From Chitinophagales bacterium (lineage in GTDB: Bacteria > Bacteroidota > Bacteroidia > Chitinophagales > UBA10324), in NCBI GenBank assembly GCA_013695775.1, contig JACCZV010000068.1:1-12695 (forward strand): a stretch of 12,695 bases of DNA, in the 5' to 3' direction. The position numbers and the translations under genes are program-made. This document shows, one piece after another, positions 6,655 through 12,695 of the stretch. The notes beneath the pieces are model-generated. The model worked only from the letters and a program-made list of their open reading frames with translations, was not told the origin of the DNA and made no database searches. Position 1 is the first letter of the stretch, and each line of letters begins with the position of its first letter.

Positions 6655-8973
6655 TCAGCCCTCCTGCATCATATTCGTCTTTACGATGCGTAGCCGCGCA
6701 TACCTTAGCATTATTTTTTTCGATCCTACATTATTCTGAAAGAAAATCGTTGCCATCTTTTCTTTCGAATTTCCTTCAAGATGAACCACCTTACCAACGC
6801 CAAATCGCTGATGCTCCACCTCCATCCCGGTTTGAATCTGGTTGAAATCGTCTGCAACAAAATCTGATGTGGTTTTATGAACGTATTGCGGAGGCTTAAT
6901 CACTGGAATCGTAACCTTGCTGAACCGCTCCTCGTGAGAAGAGGCGTTCATCTCCCTATGAGAGAATTGCTTGTCTATCACACGAGGGTCAATCTCCTCA
7001 ATAAACCGGCTGGGGTCTGAATGGGTAAGGTTCCCGAAGCGATAGCGTGTGGTAGCAAAAGTGAGGCTGAGCTTGTGCTGCGCCCGAGTGATAGCAACAT
7101 AAAAAAGTCTGCGCTCCTCCTCGAGCTCTTCGCGGCTTCCCATCGACATCTGGTTCGGAAAGAGGCCCTCTTCCAGTCCTACAACATATACGCAGGGAAA
7201 CTCTAATCCTTTTGCGGAATGAATGGTCATCAGCTTGATGCGGTCTTCAGTGCCATTGTCCTTATCGGCATCTGTAAGCAGGGTGATCTCCTGCAGATAA
7301 GCACCCAGGCTTTTGTCTAAATTTTTCTCATTCAATATCTCCCCGTCAACCGTTACCCATTCTTCTTCAATAGGATCTTTACCAGCTTCGAAAGGTGTGC
7401 GCTCTGTAAATTCTTTAATACCGTTCAGCAGACCCTGTATATTTTCATACCGACTAAGCCCTTCAATGGTTTTGTCGTTATATAATTCATGAAGCAGACC
7501 TGATGCTTTTGCGATGTGTGAGGCCAGATCGAAAGCATTGTGGGTTTGCAGCATGAGCGAAAAGGTTTTTATCTTCGAGATAAAGTCATTTACTGCATTT
7601 GCTGCCCTGCTGCCTGGCATTACTTCATCGTAGCGTTCAAGCACTTCCCATAATCTTAGTCCGGTATCATTTGCTTTCAGCAACGCCTTTTCTACGGTGG
7701 TTTGACCAATGCCCCGGCTGGGATAATTGATGATCCGCTTCAAAGATTCCTCATCGAAATGGTTCACTGTAAGCCTCAGGTATGCTACCAGATCTTTTAT
7801 CTCTTTGCGCTGATAGAAGGAGATGCCGCCATAAACCACATATGGTATATTAAGCCGGCGCAAAGCTTCCTCAAATGCCCGCGACTGTGAATGGGTGCGG
7901 TAGAGGATCACGAATTCTTTGTTCATCCGCTGGTTTCGCATCTTCTCTTCAAAGATGCCATCAATAACCTGTTTGCCCTCATCGTTGTCGCTGCCCGCTT
8001 TTAGGAGCTTGATTTTTTCACCAGGGTGGTTGTCAGTCCAGATCTCTTTGGTGATTTGCATCCGGTTGTTGCCGATTACCTTGTTTGCTGCATGAACGAT
8101 GTGCTTCGTGGAACGGTAATTCTGTTCGAGCTTAAACACCTGCAGGTCTGAATAATCCTTTTCGAAATTCAGAATGTTCGCAATGGTTGCCCCCCGGAAA
8201 GAGTAAATGCTCTGTGCATCGTCGCCTACCACACAGATGTTCTGGTGCACATCGCCGAGCTTCTTCACGATAGCATATTGTGCTCCGTTGGTATCCTGAA
8301 ACTCATCTATCATGATGTAGCGGAAGCGGTTTTGGTATTTATAAAGCAGGTCAGGAAATTGGCTCAGCAGGTAATACATCTTATAAAGAAGGTCATCGAA
8401 ATCCATGGCACCCGCCATGAAGCAGCGTTTTGCATAGAGCTCGTACAACAAACCGATCTTGGGCCTGCCGGCAGCCTGGTCATCAGCAACAATGTTAACA
8501 TCATTCTGATATTCTGCCGGGCCAATAAGGCTGTTCTTTGCTGACGAGATGCGGTTGTGAACTACAGCAGGCTTATAAAGTGAATCATTCAGCGCCTGTT
8601 CCCTGATGATAGATTTCAGCAGACTCCTTGAGTCATCAGTATCATAGATGGTGAAGTTGGATGGATATCCAAGGCGACCTGCTTCATATCTGAGGATGCG
8701 CGCGAAAACCGAATGAAATGTACCGATGTAAAGGTTGCGCGCTTCATTGCCCATAATTTTCGATACGCGCTCGCGCATCTCCGCAGCAGCCTTGTTAGTG
8801 AATGTCAACGCTAAAATCCGGAACGGATCAACACCTAATTGCATGAGGTGTACTATACGAAAGGTAAGCACCCTTGTCTTTCCTGATCCGGGGCCGGCCA
8901 CAATCATTATGGGTCCCTCAGTTGCCATTACTGCTTTACGCTGCACCTCATTCAATTCATCCAGGTAATCCAT
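6655..8973 (-). CDS. uvrD: ATP-dependent DNA helicase UvrD/PcrA (superfamily 1A, 3'-5')
   Basis: This helicase unwinds DNA 3' to 5', removing the excised strand in nucleotide excision and mismatch repair and clearing RecA filaments. The 772 residues carry all motifs in order: Q-motif (LNEVQRKAV, 7-15), Walker A (AGPGSGKT, 26-33), Ia (TFTNKAAAEM, 57-66), Ib/Ic (YIGTFHSVFARILR, 82-95), II (IDEFQDTN, 222-229), III (GDDAQSIYSFRGA, 250-262), IV (LEQNYRST, 282-289), V (LMTIHSAKGLEFPCVYVVGL, 581-600) and VI (EEERRLFYVAITRA, 618-631). A C-terminal PcrA-type Tudor-like segment (about 715-765, GMEVEHQRFGVGKVVHL) follows a flexible linker. ATG is at 8971-8973 and TGA at 6655-6657, at the expected family length. 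It is divergent from the reductase gene at 9114. PcrA or UvrD are both usual names for this type. Confidence 0.96.
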   Translation of the reverse strand: MDYLDELNEVQRKAVMATEGPIMIVAGPGSGKTRVLTFRIVHLMQLGVDPFRILALTFTNKAAAEMRERVSKIMGNEARNLYIGTFHSVFARILRYEAGRLGYPSNFTIYDTDDSRSLLKSIIREQALNDSLYKPAVVHNRISSAKNSLIGPAEYQNDVNIVADDQAAGRPKIGLLYELYAKRCFMAGAMDFDDLLYKMYYLLSQFPDLLYKYQNRFRYIMIDEFQDTNGAQYAIVKKLGDVHQNICVVGDDAQSIYSFRGATIANILNFEKDYSDLQVFKLEQNYRSTKHIVHAANKVIGNNRMQITKEIWTDNHPGEKIKLLKAGSDNDEGKQVIDGIFEEKMRNQRMNKEFVILYRTHSQSRAFEEALRRLNIPYVVYGGISFYQRKEIKDLVAYLRLTVNHFDEESLKRIINYPSRGIGQTTVEKALLKANDTGLRLWEVLERYDEVMPGSRAANAVNDFISKIKTFSLMLQTHNAFDLASHIAKASGLLHELYNDKTIEGLSRYENIQGLLNGIKEFTERTPFEAGKDPIEEEWVTVDGEILNEKNLDKSLGAYLQEITLLTDADKDNGTEDRIKLMTIHSAKGLEFPCVYVVGLEEGLFPNQMSMGSREELEEERRLFYVAITRAQHKLSLTFATTRYRFGNLTHSDPSRFIEEIDPRVIDKQFSHREMNASSHEERFSKVTIPVIKPPQYVHKTTSDFVADDFNQIQTGMEVEHQRFGVGKVVHLEGNSKEKMATIFFQNNVGSKKIMLRYARLRIVKTNMMQEG

Positions 8974-9113
8974 TCAGCGATTAATTTTATTAATGGTAGG
9001 GGAAATATATACTAAACAAAGTAAAAATAAGAGCTCATTTCACTCTTCAAATTTAATCCTAAAAAGCAATCTGTCTTAAACTTGCTACCTTGTCTTGATA
9101 GAATGTTTTCCAC
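8974..9113. promoter_or_regulatory. Divergent promoter region for uvrD (left) and the reductase gene (right)
   Basis: This 140-base AT-rich spacer must carry promoters for both divergent genes. On the plus strand TACCTTG (9086-9092) lies about 20 bases before the ATG at 9114. On the minus strand TACTTTG lies about 45 bases before the uvrD ATG. Both resemble a shortened Bacteroidota -7 box (TAnnTTTG), without a clear, correctly spaced -33 box. The location is well supported; the exact boxes are guesses. Confidence 0.35.
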
Positions 9114-10133
9114 ATGAAAGCGGTGTTTCTTATTAGACATGGAGGCTCTGACAAAGCATTTGAGATCCGTGAAATCCCCATTCCTGTTCCCGGTGAAAGT
9201 GAGGTCCGCATCAGGGTGCAGGCATTCGGGCTGAACTTTGCCGATGTGATGGCACGCAAAGGATTGTACCGCGATTGTCCTCCCCTGCCCTGCGTGATTG
9301 GCTACGATGCTGTTGGAATTATAGATGTGACAGGATCAAATGTTACGCAGGTAAAAGTGGGAGATCGTGTCACCTGTTTTACAAGGTTTAAAGGCTATGC
9401 AGAATACATTGTTACAGATGAGACGGGGGTTGCAAAAATTAGTAGTGATATGCCTCTTCCTTTTGCCGCTTCGCTCACTACGCAATGCTGCACGGCCTGG
9501 TATTGCATCAATGAGGCTGCCCGGGTGCATGAAGGAGATCATGTGCTTGTACATGCTGCCGCTGGCGGAGTAGGTTCAGCGATTGTTCAACTTCTTAAAA
9601 TTAAGGAGGTTATAATCTACGGCACATGCGGTTCAGAAGAGAAAGTGCGGTTTCTGCAGGAGATCGGAGTGCACCATCCGATCAACTATAAAGAAAGAGA
9701 TTATCAAGAGGAGATCAGAAAAATATCAGGCAAAAGAAAGCTGGATGTGATTATTGATTCACTCGGCGGAAGATATGTTCGCGAGGGAATCAATCTTTTA
9801 GGTGCAGGCGGAACGATGGTTTGCATAGGAGGATCACAGCTAACTTCAGCGACAAATTTCTTTGACCGCTGGAAGAAAATTTTTCAGTTTGGGTTGTATC
9901 ACCCCGGGCAACTTATGATGGCCTGCAAATCGCTGAGCGGGGTGAATATGCTAAAGCTTGCTGATAGCAAGCCGCGATTGTTTTTAGATATGCTGCAACA
10001 GATAATCTCACTTGCTGAATCAGGAACCCTTCAACAAAATGGTGGTAGAGTATATCACATCTCTGAATTCGAAGCAGCCCATTCGGCTTTGGAGAATCGT
10101 CAGACAATGGGGAAGGTTGTGGTGAGGTGGTGA
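9114..10133 (+). CDS. Zinc-independent MDR-family oxidoreductase (quinone oxidoreductase / VAT-1-like)
   Basis: A medium-chain dehydrogenase/reductase, probably NADPH-dependent and cytosolic, reducing quinones or enones; the true substrate cannot be read from sequence. The 339 residues show the GroES-like N-terminal domain (about 1-125: VRIRVQAFGLNFADVMARKG at 31-50, PCVIGYDAVG at 59-68, VKVGDRV at 80-86). The Rossmann domain follows, with VLVHAAAGGVGSAIVQLLK at 144-162 holding the AGGVG nucleotide loop, and LDVIIDSLGG further on. The C-terminal GKVVVRW is typical. The four-cysteine structural zinc lobe of classical alcohol dehydrogenases is absent. The NFADVMARKGLY and FFDRWKKIFQ segments suggest the VAT-1/quinone-reductase branch. 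It starts at ATG 9114-9116 and ends with TGA at the usual family end. It appears to be a single-gene unit, divergent from uvrD. Confidence 0.92.
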   Translation: MKAVFLIRHGGSDKAFEIREIPIPVPGESEVRIRVQAFGLNFADVMARKGLYRDCPPLPCVIGYDAVGIIDVTGSNVTQVKVGDRVTCFTRFKGYAEYIVTDETGVAKISSDMPLPFAASLTTQCCTAWYCINEAARVHEGDHVLVHAAAGGVGSAIVQLLKIKEVIIYGTCGSEEKVRFLQEIGVHHPINYKERDYQEEIRKISGKRKLDVIIDSLGGRYVREGINLLGAGGTMVCIGGSQLTSATNFFDRWKKIFQFGLYHPGQLMMACKSLSGVNMLKLADSKPRLFLDMLQQIISLAESGTLQQNGGRVYHISEFEAAHSALENRQTMGKVVVRW

Positions 10134-10323
10134 GTGTGCACATTTAATGCAACACTTTAATTATTTATTCAATATACTTTGAGCCCTCAGATTTTACCAA
10201 TTCCATTTTGGAGAGACTGTCCATTAGTCTCCGTTTGCTAATTAATAACATGAAAAACCATCCCGATAGTGTCATGGCTAAGTTTGGTCAGAAGTTAGCA
10301 TGTGGGTTCCTTAAAATTTGACA

Positions 10324-10713
10324 TTATAAAATTACGGGAAGTGCGAACAAGATTGTTCCAATTGCAAAAATGAAAGTCAAAATATTGATCATTCTATTTT
10401 TAACTCTTAAAAAGATGAACTGCTCAATTGTTCTGCCTAACCAAAAAATTGAGATTCCTATCAGAAAAACATTCCCAAGTCTTGTTTTTAATAATTCATT
10501 TGTATAAATGAAACAAACGAAAGCTACAAAGATGAAGAAGTAAATAAGCCTGGGGTTTGCTATCTGAATTATTGCTCTGTTAGCGAAAGATATTTTTTTC
10601 AGTTCATTTTTCCAATCAAAAAGTCGCCAAAAAAACATATGAAAAATTCCAAGCCCTACAGAATAAAACCCTCAGACATTAATTGTATCAATGGTTATGC
10701 TTTTATTCAACAC
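10324..10713 (-). pseudogene. Small four-helix membrane protein gene interrupted by an in-frame TGA
   Basis: The intact downstream part (ATG 10636-10638 to TAA 10324-10326, 104 codons) begins MFFWRLFDWKNELKK and contains SFANRAIIQIANPRLIYFF, VFLIGISIFWLGRTIEQFIF and a closing hydrophobic segment. I associate this layout with short Bacteroidota membrane proteins of unknown function, which usually have one more helix at the front. That helix is encoded here: directly upstream in the same frame the codons read GFYSVGLGIFH, preceded by TGA at 10672-10674 and then ITIDTINV. So TGA falls inside the first transmembrane helix. No ATG lies upstream in this frame; GTG 10711-10713 or TTG 10708-10710 could be the original start. 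If the TGA is real, only a protein lacking helix 1 could be made from 10638. A one-base change (for example TTA to TGA) would explain it. Function unknown. Confidence 0.65.
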
Positions 10714-10787
10714 GTTTTTAGTATTGATGAAAACTATGAAGCCAGGATTGCTCAGTCAAAATTATATTTATTCACTCATCATTATAA

Positions 10788-10804
10788 AGGATACCGGGTA
10801 TCCT
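10788..10804. promoter_or_regulatory. 17-base perfect palindrome, candidate operator of the propeller lipoprotein gene
   Basis: AGGATACCGGGTATCCT has two perfect 8-base arms around a single central G. It lies 60 bases before the lipoprotein ATG at 10865. A -7-like TATCTTTA (10815-10822; consensus TAnnTTTG, last base differs) lies 10 bases downstream, so the palindrome would cover the -33 zone. That position suits a dimeric repressor or activator site. No regulator gene is adjacent and no second copy was seen, so the regulatory role is inference. It could also be a small hairpin, but there is no following T-run, so a terminator is unlikely. Confidence 0.45.
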
Positions 10805-10864
10805 ATTAATACTTTATCTTTATCGCTGTGACCCTTTATAATTTAATCTTAACCTTTTATTATC

Positions 10865-11851
10865 ATGAAAAAAGTTTCTGCTATACTTCTTCTTTTCATT
10901 GCATTGTTTCTTTCCTGCAGCAAACCCGATGAAACTCTGATGGATGATCCCTCTATACAAACTGAACTCAGAAAAATTCCTATAGAGTATGCTGCCCTTG
11001 CTGCCATTCATCTGCCTGGCTTTCCCGACTTTCTCATTGCTGATGGTGCTGGAGTGTGGGTTACTAATATAGGCCGGCTAGAAAAACTTGTACTTGGCAG
11101 CGATACTCCTGTTGCAACAGTAACAATGCCATCTCCCTGCGGCGCAGGAGTTTCAGCCTTCGGCTCCTTGTGGGTTGCGAGCTGCTCCAACAAATCCCTT
11201 TATAGAATTGATAAAACCACGTTCGCCATCACCTCGATCATTAATACCGGCCTTGCTGATCCGTCGGGTGAATTAAGTGTTGCTGCAGGGGCAGGATCCG
11301 TTTGGCTCTTAACGAAAAGCTCAGGCATTCTTACGCGCATTGATCCCTCGACAAACAGTGTCGTAAGTGAGATTGCTGTGGAGCCGAAATCTTACGCTGC
11401 AGCATTTGGATTCGGTGCTGTGTGGATTTCTAACACCGGCGATGGCTTTTCTGACGTTGGTTCAGTGCAACGTATTGATCCTGCAACAAATCAGGTGGTA
11501 GCCACGATTCCGGTGGGTAAGACTCCCCATTTCATTGCTGCAGGTGAGGGAGGTGTATGGGTGATAAACCAGGGTGATGGCACAGTAACCCGTATCGATC
11601 CTGCTACCAATGCTGTTGTTGCAAACATTCACATTCGTGCTTTTGGATCGGGTGGCGATATTACTACGGGAGCAGGCAGGGTTTGGGTACGAGCCAGCAA
11701 TGCATTCCTATTTGAGATTGATCCTGTTACGAATACGGTTGCCAATACCTACATACCGCCTCAGGGAAGTGGTGCAGTGCGCGTTGCAGATGGAGATATA
11801 GTATGGGCTTCATCGCATGATGCAAATACGGTATGGGCTTTTAAAAAATGA
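10865..11851 (+). CDS. Lipoprotein with seven-repeat YncE/Vgb-like beta-propeller
   Basis: The 328-residue protein starts at ATG 10865 with a lipoprotein signal (MKKVSAILLLFIALFLSC, lipidated Cys18). The next residues, SKPDE, put a Lys followed by Asp/Glu right after the lipid, resembling the surface-export signal described for some Bacteroidota lipoproteins, so an outer-membrane and possibly surface location is inferred. The rest is repeats: seven G-x-(V/L/I)W motifs at about residues 63, 101, 145, 185, 230, 272 and 312, interleaved with RIDPxTNxVVxxI strands (about 114, 158, 203, 243, 284). Seven W-motif units fit a seven-bladed propeller of the YncE / virginiamycin-B-lyase-like / NHL group. 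No catalytic residues can be assigned; binding of a ligand or surface partner is as likely as enzymatic activity. It ends with TGA. A palindrome and a possible -7 box lie upstream. The DoxX-like gene follows after 90 bases on the same strand. Confidence 0.88.
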   Translation: MKKVSAILLLFIALFLSCSKPDETLMDDPSIQTELRKIPIEYAALAAIHLPGFPDFLIADGAGVWVTNIGRLEKLVLGSDTPVATVTMPSPCGAGVSAFGSLWVASCSNKSLYRIDKTTFAITSIINTGLADPSGELSVAAGAGSVWLLTKSSGILTRIDPSTNSVVSEIAVEPKSYAAAFGFGAVWISNTGDGFSDVGSVQRIDPATNQVVATIPVGKTPHFIAAGEGGVWVINQGDGTVTRIDPATNAVVANIHIRAFGSGGDITTGAGRVWVRASNAFLFEIDPVTNTVANTYIPPQGSGAVRVADGDIVWASSHDANTVWAFKK

Positions 11852-11941
11852 TTTGGGTTAGAAACTCAATGAAGAAGTGCTATATTTTAAAGCTTTTGAA
11901 TTGGGGAGCTCGACTCTAAGAAATAGCCTGCATTTCAACAA

Positions 11942-12304
11942 GTGAAAAGGATCTCCCTTTATTTAATGGCTGTGTTCTATATAACAGCAGGAGTAAATCA
12001 CCTCATAAATCCGGAATCTTACAGAAAAATAATACCACCATGGATTCCCTTACAGGAGAACCTGATTATTATAAGCGGTATTGCTGAGATATTCTTTGCA
12101 TTGTTATTGATATTCCCGTTAACCAGGCGTGTGACTGCATGGTGCATCATAGCATTTCTTATTGCAGTTTTCCCCGCCAACATTCAAATGATGCTTAACT
12201 ATCTTCGGGAAAACAACTCAGGGCTATGGCTTTCAATGTTACGTTTGCCATTGCAAATTGTATTGATTTGGTGGGCTTATAGTTTTACAAAACCACCTGC
12301 TTGA
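11942..12304 (+). CDS. DoxX-like four-helix membrane protein
   Basis: A 120-residue integral membrane protein with four hydrophobic segments at about 4-22, 42-60, 65-85 and 97-114. Diagnostic features of the small DoxX-like group are FYITAGVNHLINPESYRKII with PPW (about 12-34), SGIAEIFFALLLIFP (45-59), an R-R turn, AFLIAVFPANIQMML (71-85) and RLPLQIVLIWWAY (101-113). Members are linked loosely to redox or quinol chemistry, but most, including this one, have no proven role. The start is GTG at 11942-11944: an in-frame TAG at 11924-11926 blocks any earlier start, and the next ATG (codon 9) would remove half of helix 1. It ends with TGA. It may be read through from the lipoprotein gene 90 bases upstream, but no functional link is evident. 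Confidence 0.87.
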   Translation: MKRISLYLMAVFYITAGVNHLINPESYRKIIPPWIPLQENLIIISGIAEIFFALLLIFPLTRRVTAWCIIAFLIAVFPANIQMMLNYLRENNSGLWLSMLRLPLQIVLIWWAYSFTKPPA

Positions 12305-12330
12305 AATGAGTGGAATTGAAGGGAAATTAA

Positions 12331-12350
12331 TTGCCCAACGTTAAGGGCAA
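12331..12350. terminator. Weak hairpin after the DoxX-like gene
   Basis: TTGCCC at 12331-12336 pairs with GGGCAA at 12345-12350 around an 8-base loop, starting 27 bases after the DoxX-like stop. No T-run follows, so it is not a classical intrinsic terminator. It lies between convergent genes, where a terminator is expected. Confidence 0.3.
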
Positions 12351-12410
12351 AATTCATTGCCACAGTAGAGTGCAGTGCAGGAACCGGGTTCTTATAGCAG
12401 GGATAAATAA

Positions 12411-12643
12411 CTATTTCAGTCTGATAATATCAGGTTTTGTGAATTCAAACCAATGTTTGTATTTGCTTGATGAAAATGAAGTTCTCAATTTTATTTGTTC
12501 AGCTAATGTTATTCCTCCTTTTCGTTCTGTAAATAAATTTCTTCTTTCTATTTCGTCGGTTATTGTTTGAAAGGTAGCTGTTCTCTTTAGTTGCTTAATA
12601 AAACAACTGCAACTGCTTCATGAAGGGTGAGAAGGTTTTTCAT
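12411..12643 (-). pseudogene. Small winged-helix (HARE-HTH-like) protein gene with one frameshift
   Basis: The minus strand opens at ATG 12641-12643 with MKNLLTLHEAVAVVLLSN and meets TAA at 12587-12589. From about 12585 a neighbouring frame continues as KRTATFQTITDEIERRNLF, then TERKGGITLAEQIKLRTSF, SSSKYKHWFEFTKPDIIRLK, with TAG at 12411-12413. One missing base near 12585-12590 joins them into a 77-residue protein. The order (LHEAVAVVLL, TFQTITDEIERRNLF, a basic glycine turn, LAEQIKLRT, a closing beta strand with KxxxWFEF) matches a small winged helix of the HARE-HTH kind. Such domains bind DNA or act in regulators, but the specific role is unknown. Without a frame repair only an 18-residue peptide is translated. 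It is convergent with the DoxX-like gene. A sequencing indel is the main alternative. Confidence 0.7.
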
Positions 12644-12695
12644 TTTTTAAAATGGTTCATCTTGTATAGCTAATTTTGCGTACTCTGCTTTTAGC

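Noticed and set aside
8286..8293. Half-site GGTATCCT inside uvrD matching one arm of the 10788-10804 palindrome
   Set aside because: It is a single 8-base match within a coding region without its partner arm; expected by chance.
10209..10233. Small inverted repeat GAGACT/AGTCTC after the reductase gene as a terminator
   Set aside because: The stem is only 6 pairs with a 7-base loop, the flanking bases mismatch and no T-run follows; too weak to call.
10134..10323. Spacer between the reductase gene and the broken membrane protein gene, searched for a gene or small RNA
   Set aside because: It is AT-rich with stops in all frames and no tRNA-like or strongly structured element seen.
12331..12570. 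79-codon plus-strand open frame at the right end
   Set aside because: It starts with TTG inside a hairpin and overlaps the helix-turn-helix-like gene on the opposite strand, whose translation is clearly protein-like.

Overview
The window looks like a chromosomal segment of a Bacteroidota bacterium, probably of the Chitinophagales/Sphingobacteriales side. The main reason is sprA (the type IX secretion outer-membrane translocon, found only in this phylum) lying in a row with ruvA and a MaeB-type malic enzyme. Other signs are the lack of Shine-Dalgarno sequences, AT-rich spacers, and several small membrane-protein types that I associate with this phylum. No rRNA, tRNA, CRISPR array, integrase or transposase was seen.

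Layout. Bases 1-1946 (minus) hold the first ~650 codons of sprA; the gene runs off the left edge and is interrupted by one in-frame TGA at 996-998. A 648-base spacer with a GC-rich hairpin element separates it from ruvA (2595-3182, minus) and maeB (3210-5480, minus), which are 27 bases apart and probably co-transcribed. A gene-poor stretch follows, with a twice-frameshifted small membrane protein gene on the minus strand (5855-6095) and an intact small membrane protein gene on the plus strand (6261-6623). Then come a complete UvrD/PcrA helicase gene (6655-8973, minus) and, divergent from it, an MDR-family quinone-oxidoreductase-like gene (9114-10133, plus). The right part holds a small membrane protein gene cut by an in-frame TGA (10324-10713, minus), a seven-repeat beta-propeller lipoprotein (10865-11851, plus) with a 17-base palindrome upstream, a DoxX-like membrane protein (11942-12304, plus) and a frameshifted small helix-turn-helix-like gene (12411-12643, minus).

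How the genes relate. Most are housekeeping or unrelated single genes: carbon flux (MaeB), Holliday-junction processing (RuvA), excision/mismatch-repair helicase (UvrD) and T9SS export (SprA). I find no defence island, biosynthetic cluster or new multigene system. The most notable feature is the number of lesions. Four genes carry five simple lesions in total (two in-frame TGA codons, three apparent single-base deletions), while ruvA, maeB, uvrD and the reductase gene are fully open. Either the assembly has residual errors or the strain is losing genes. TGA ends several intact genes at their expected family length, so a changed genetic code is unlikely.
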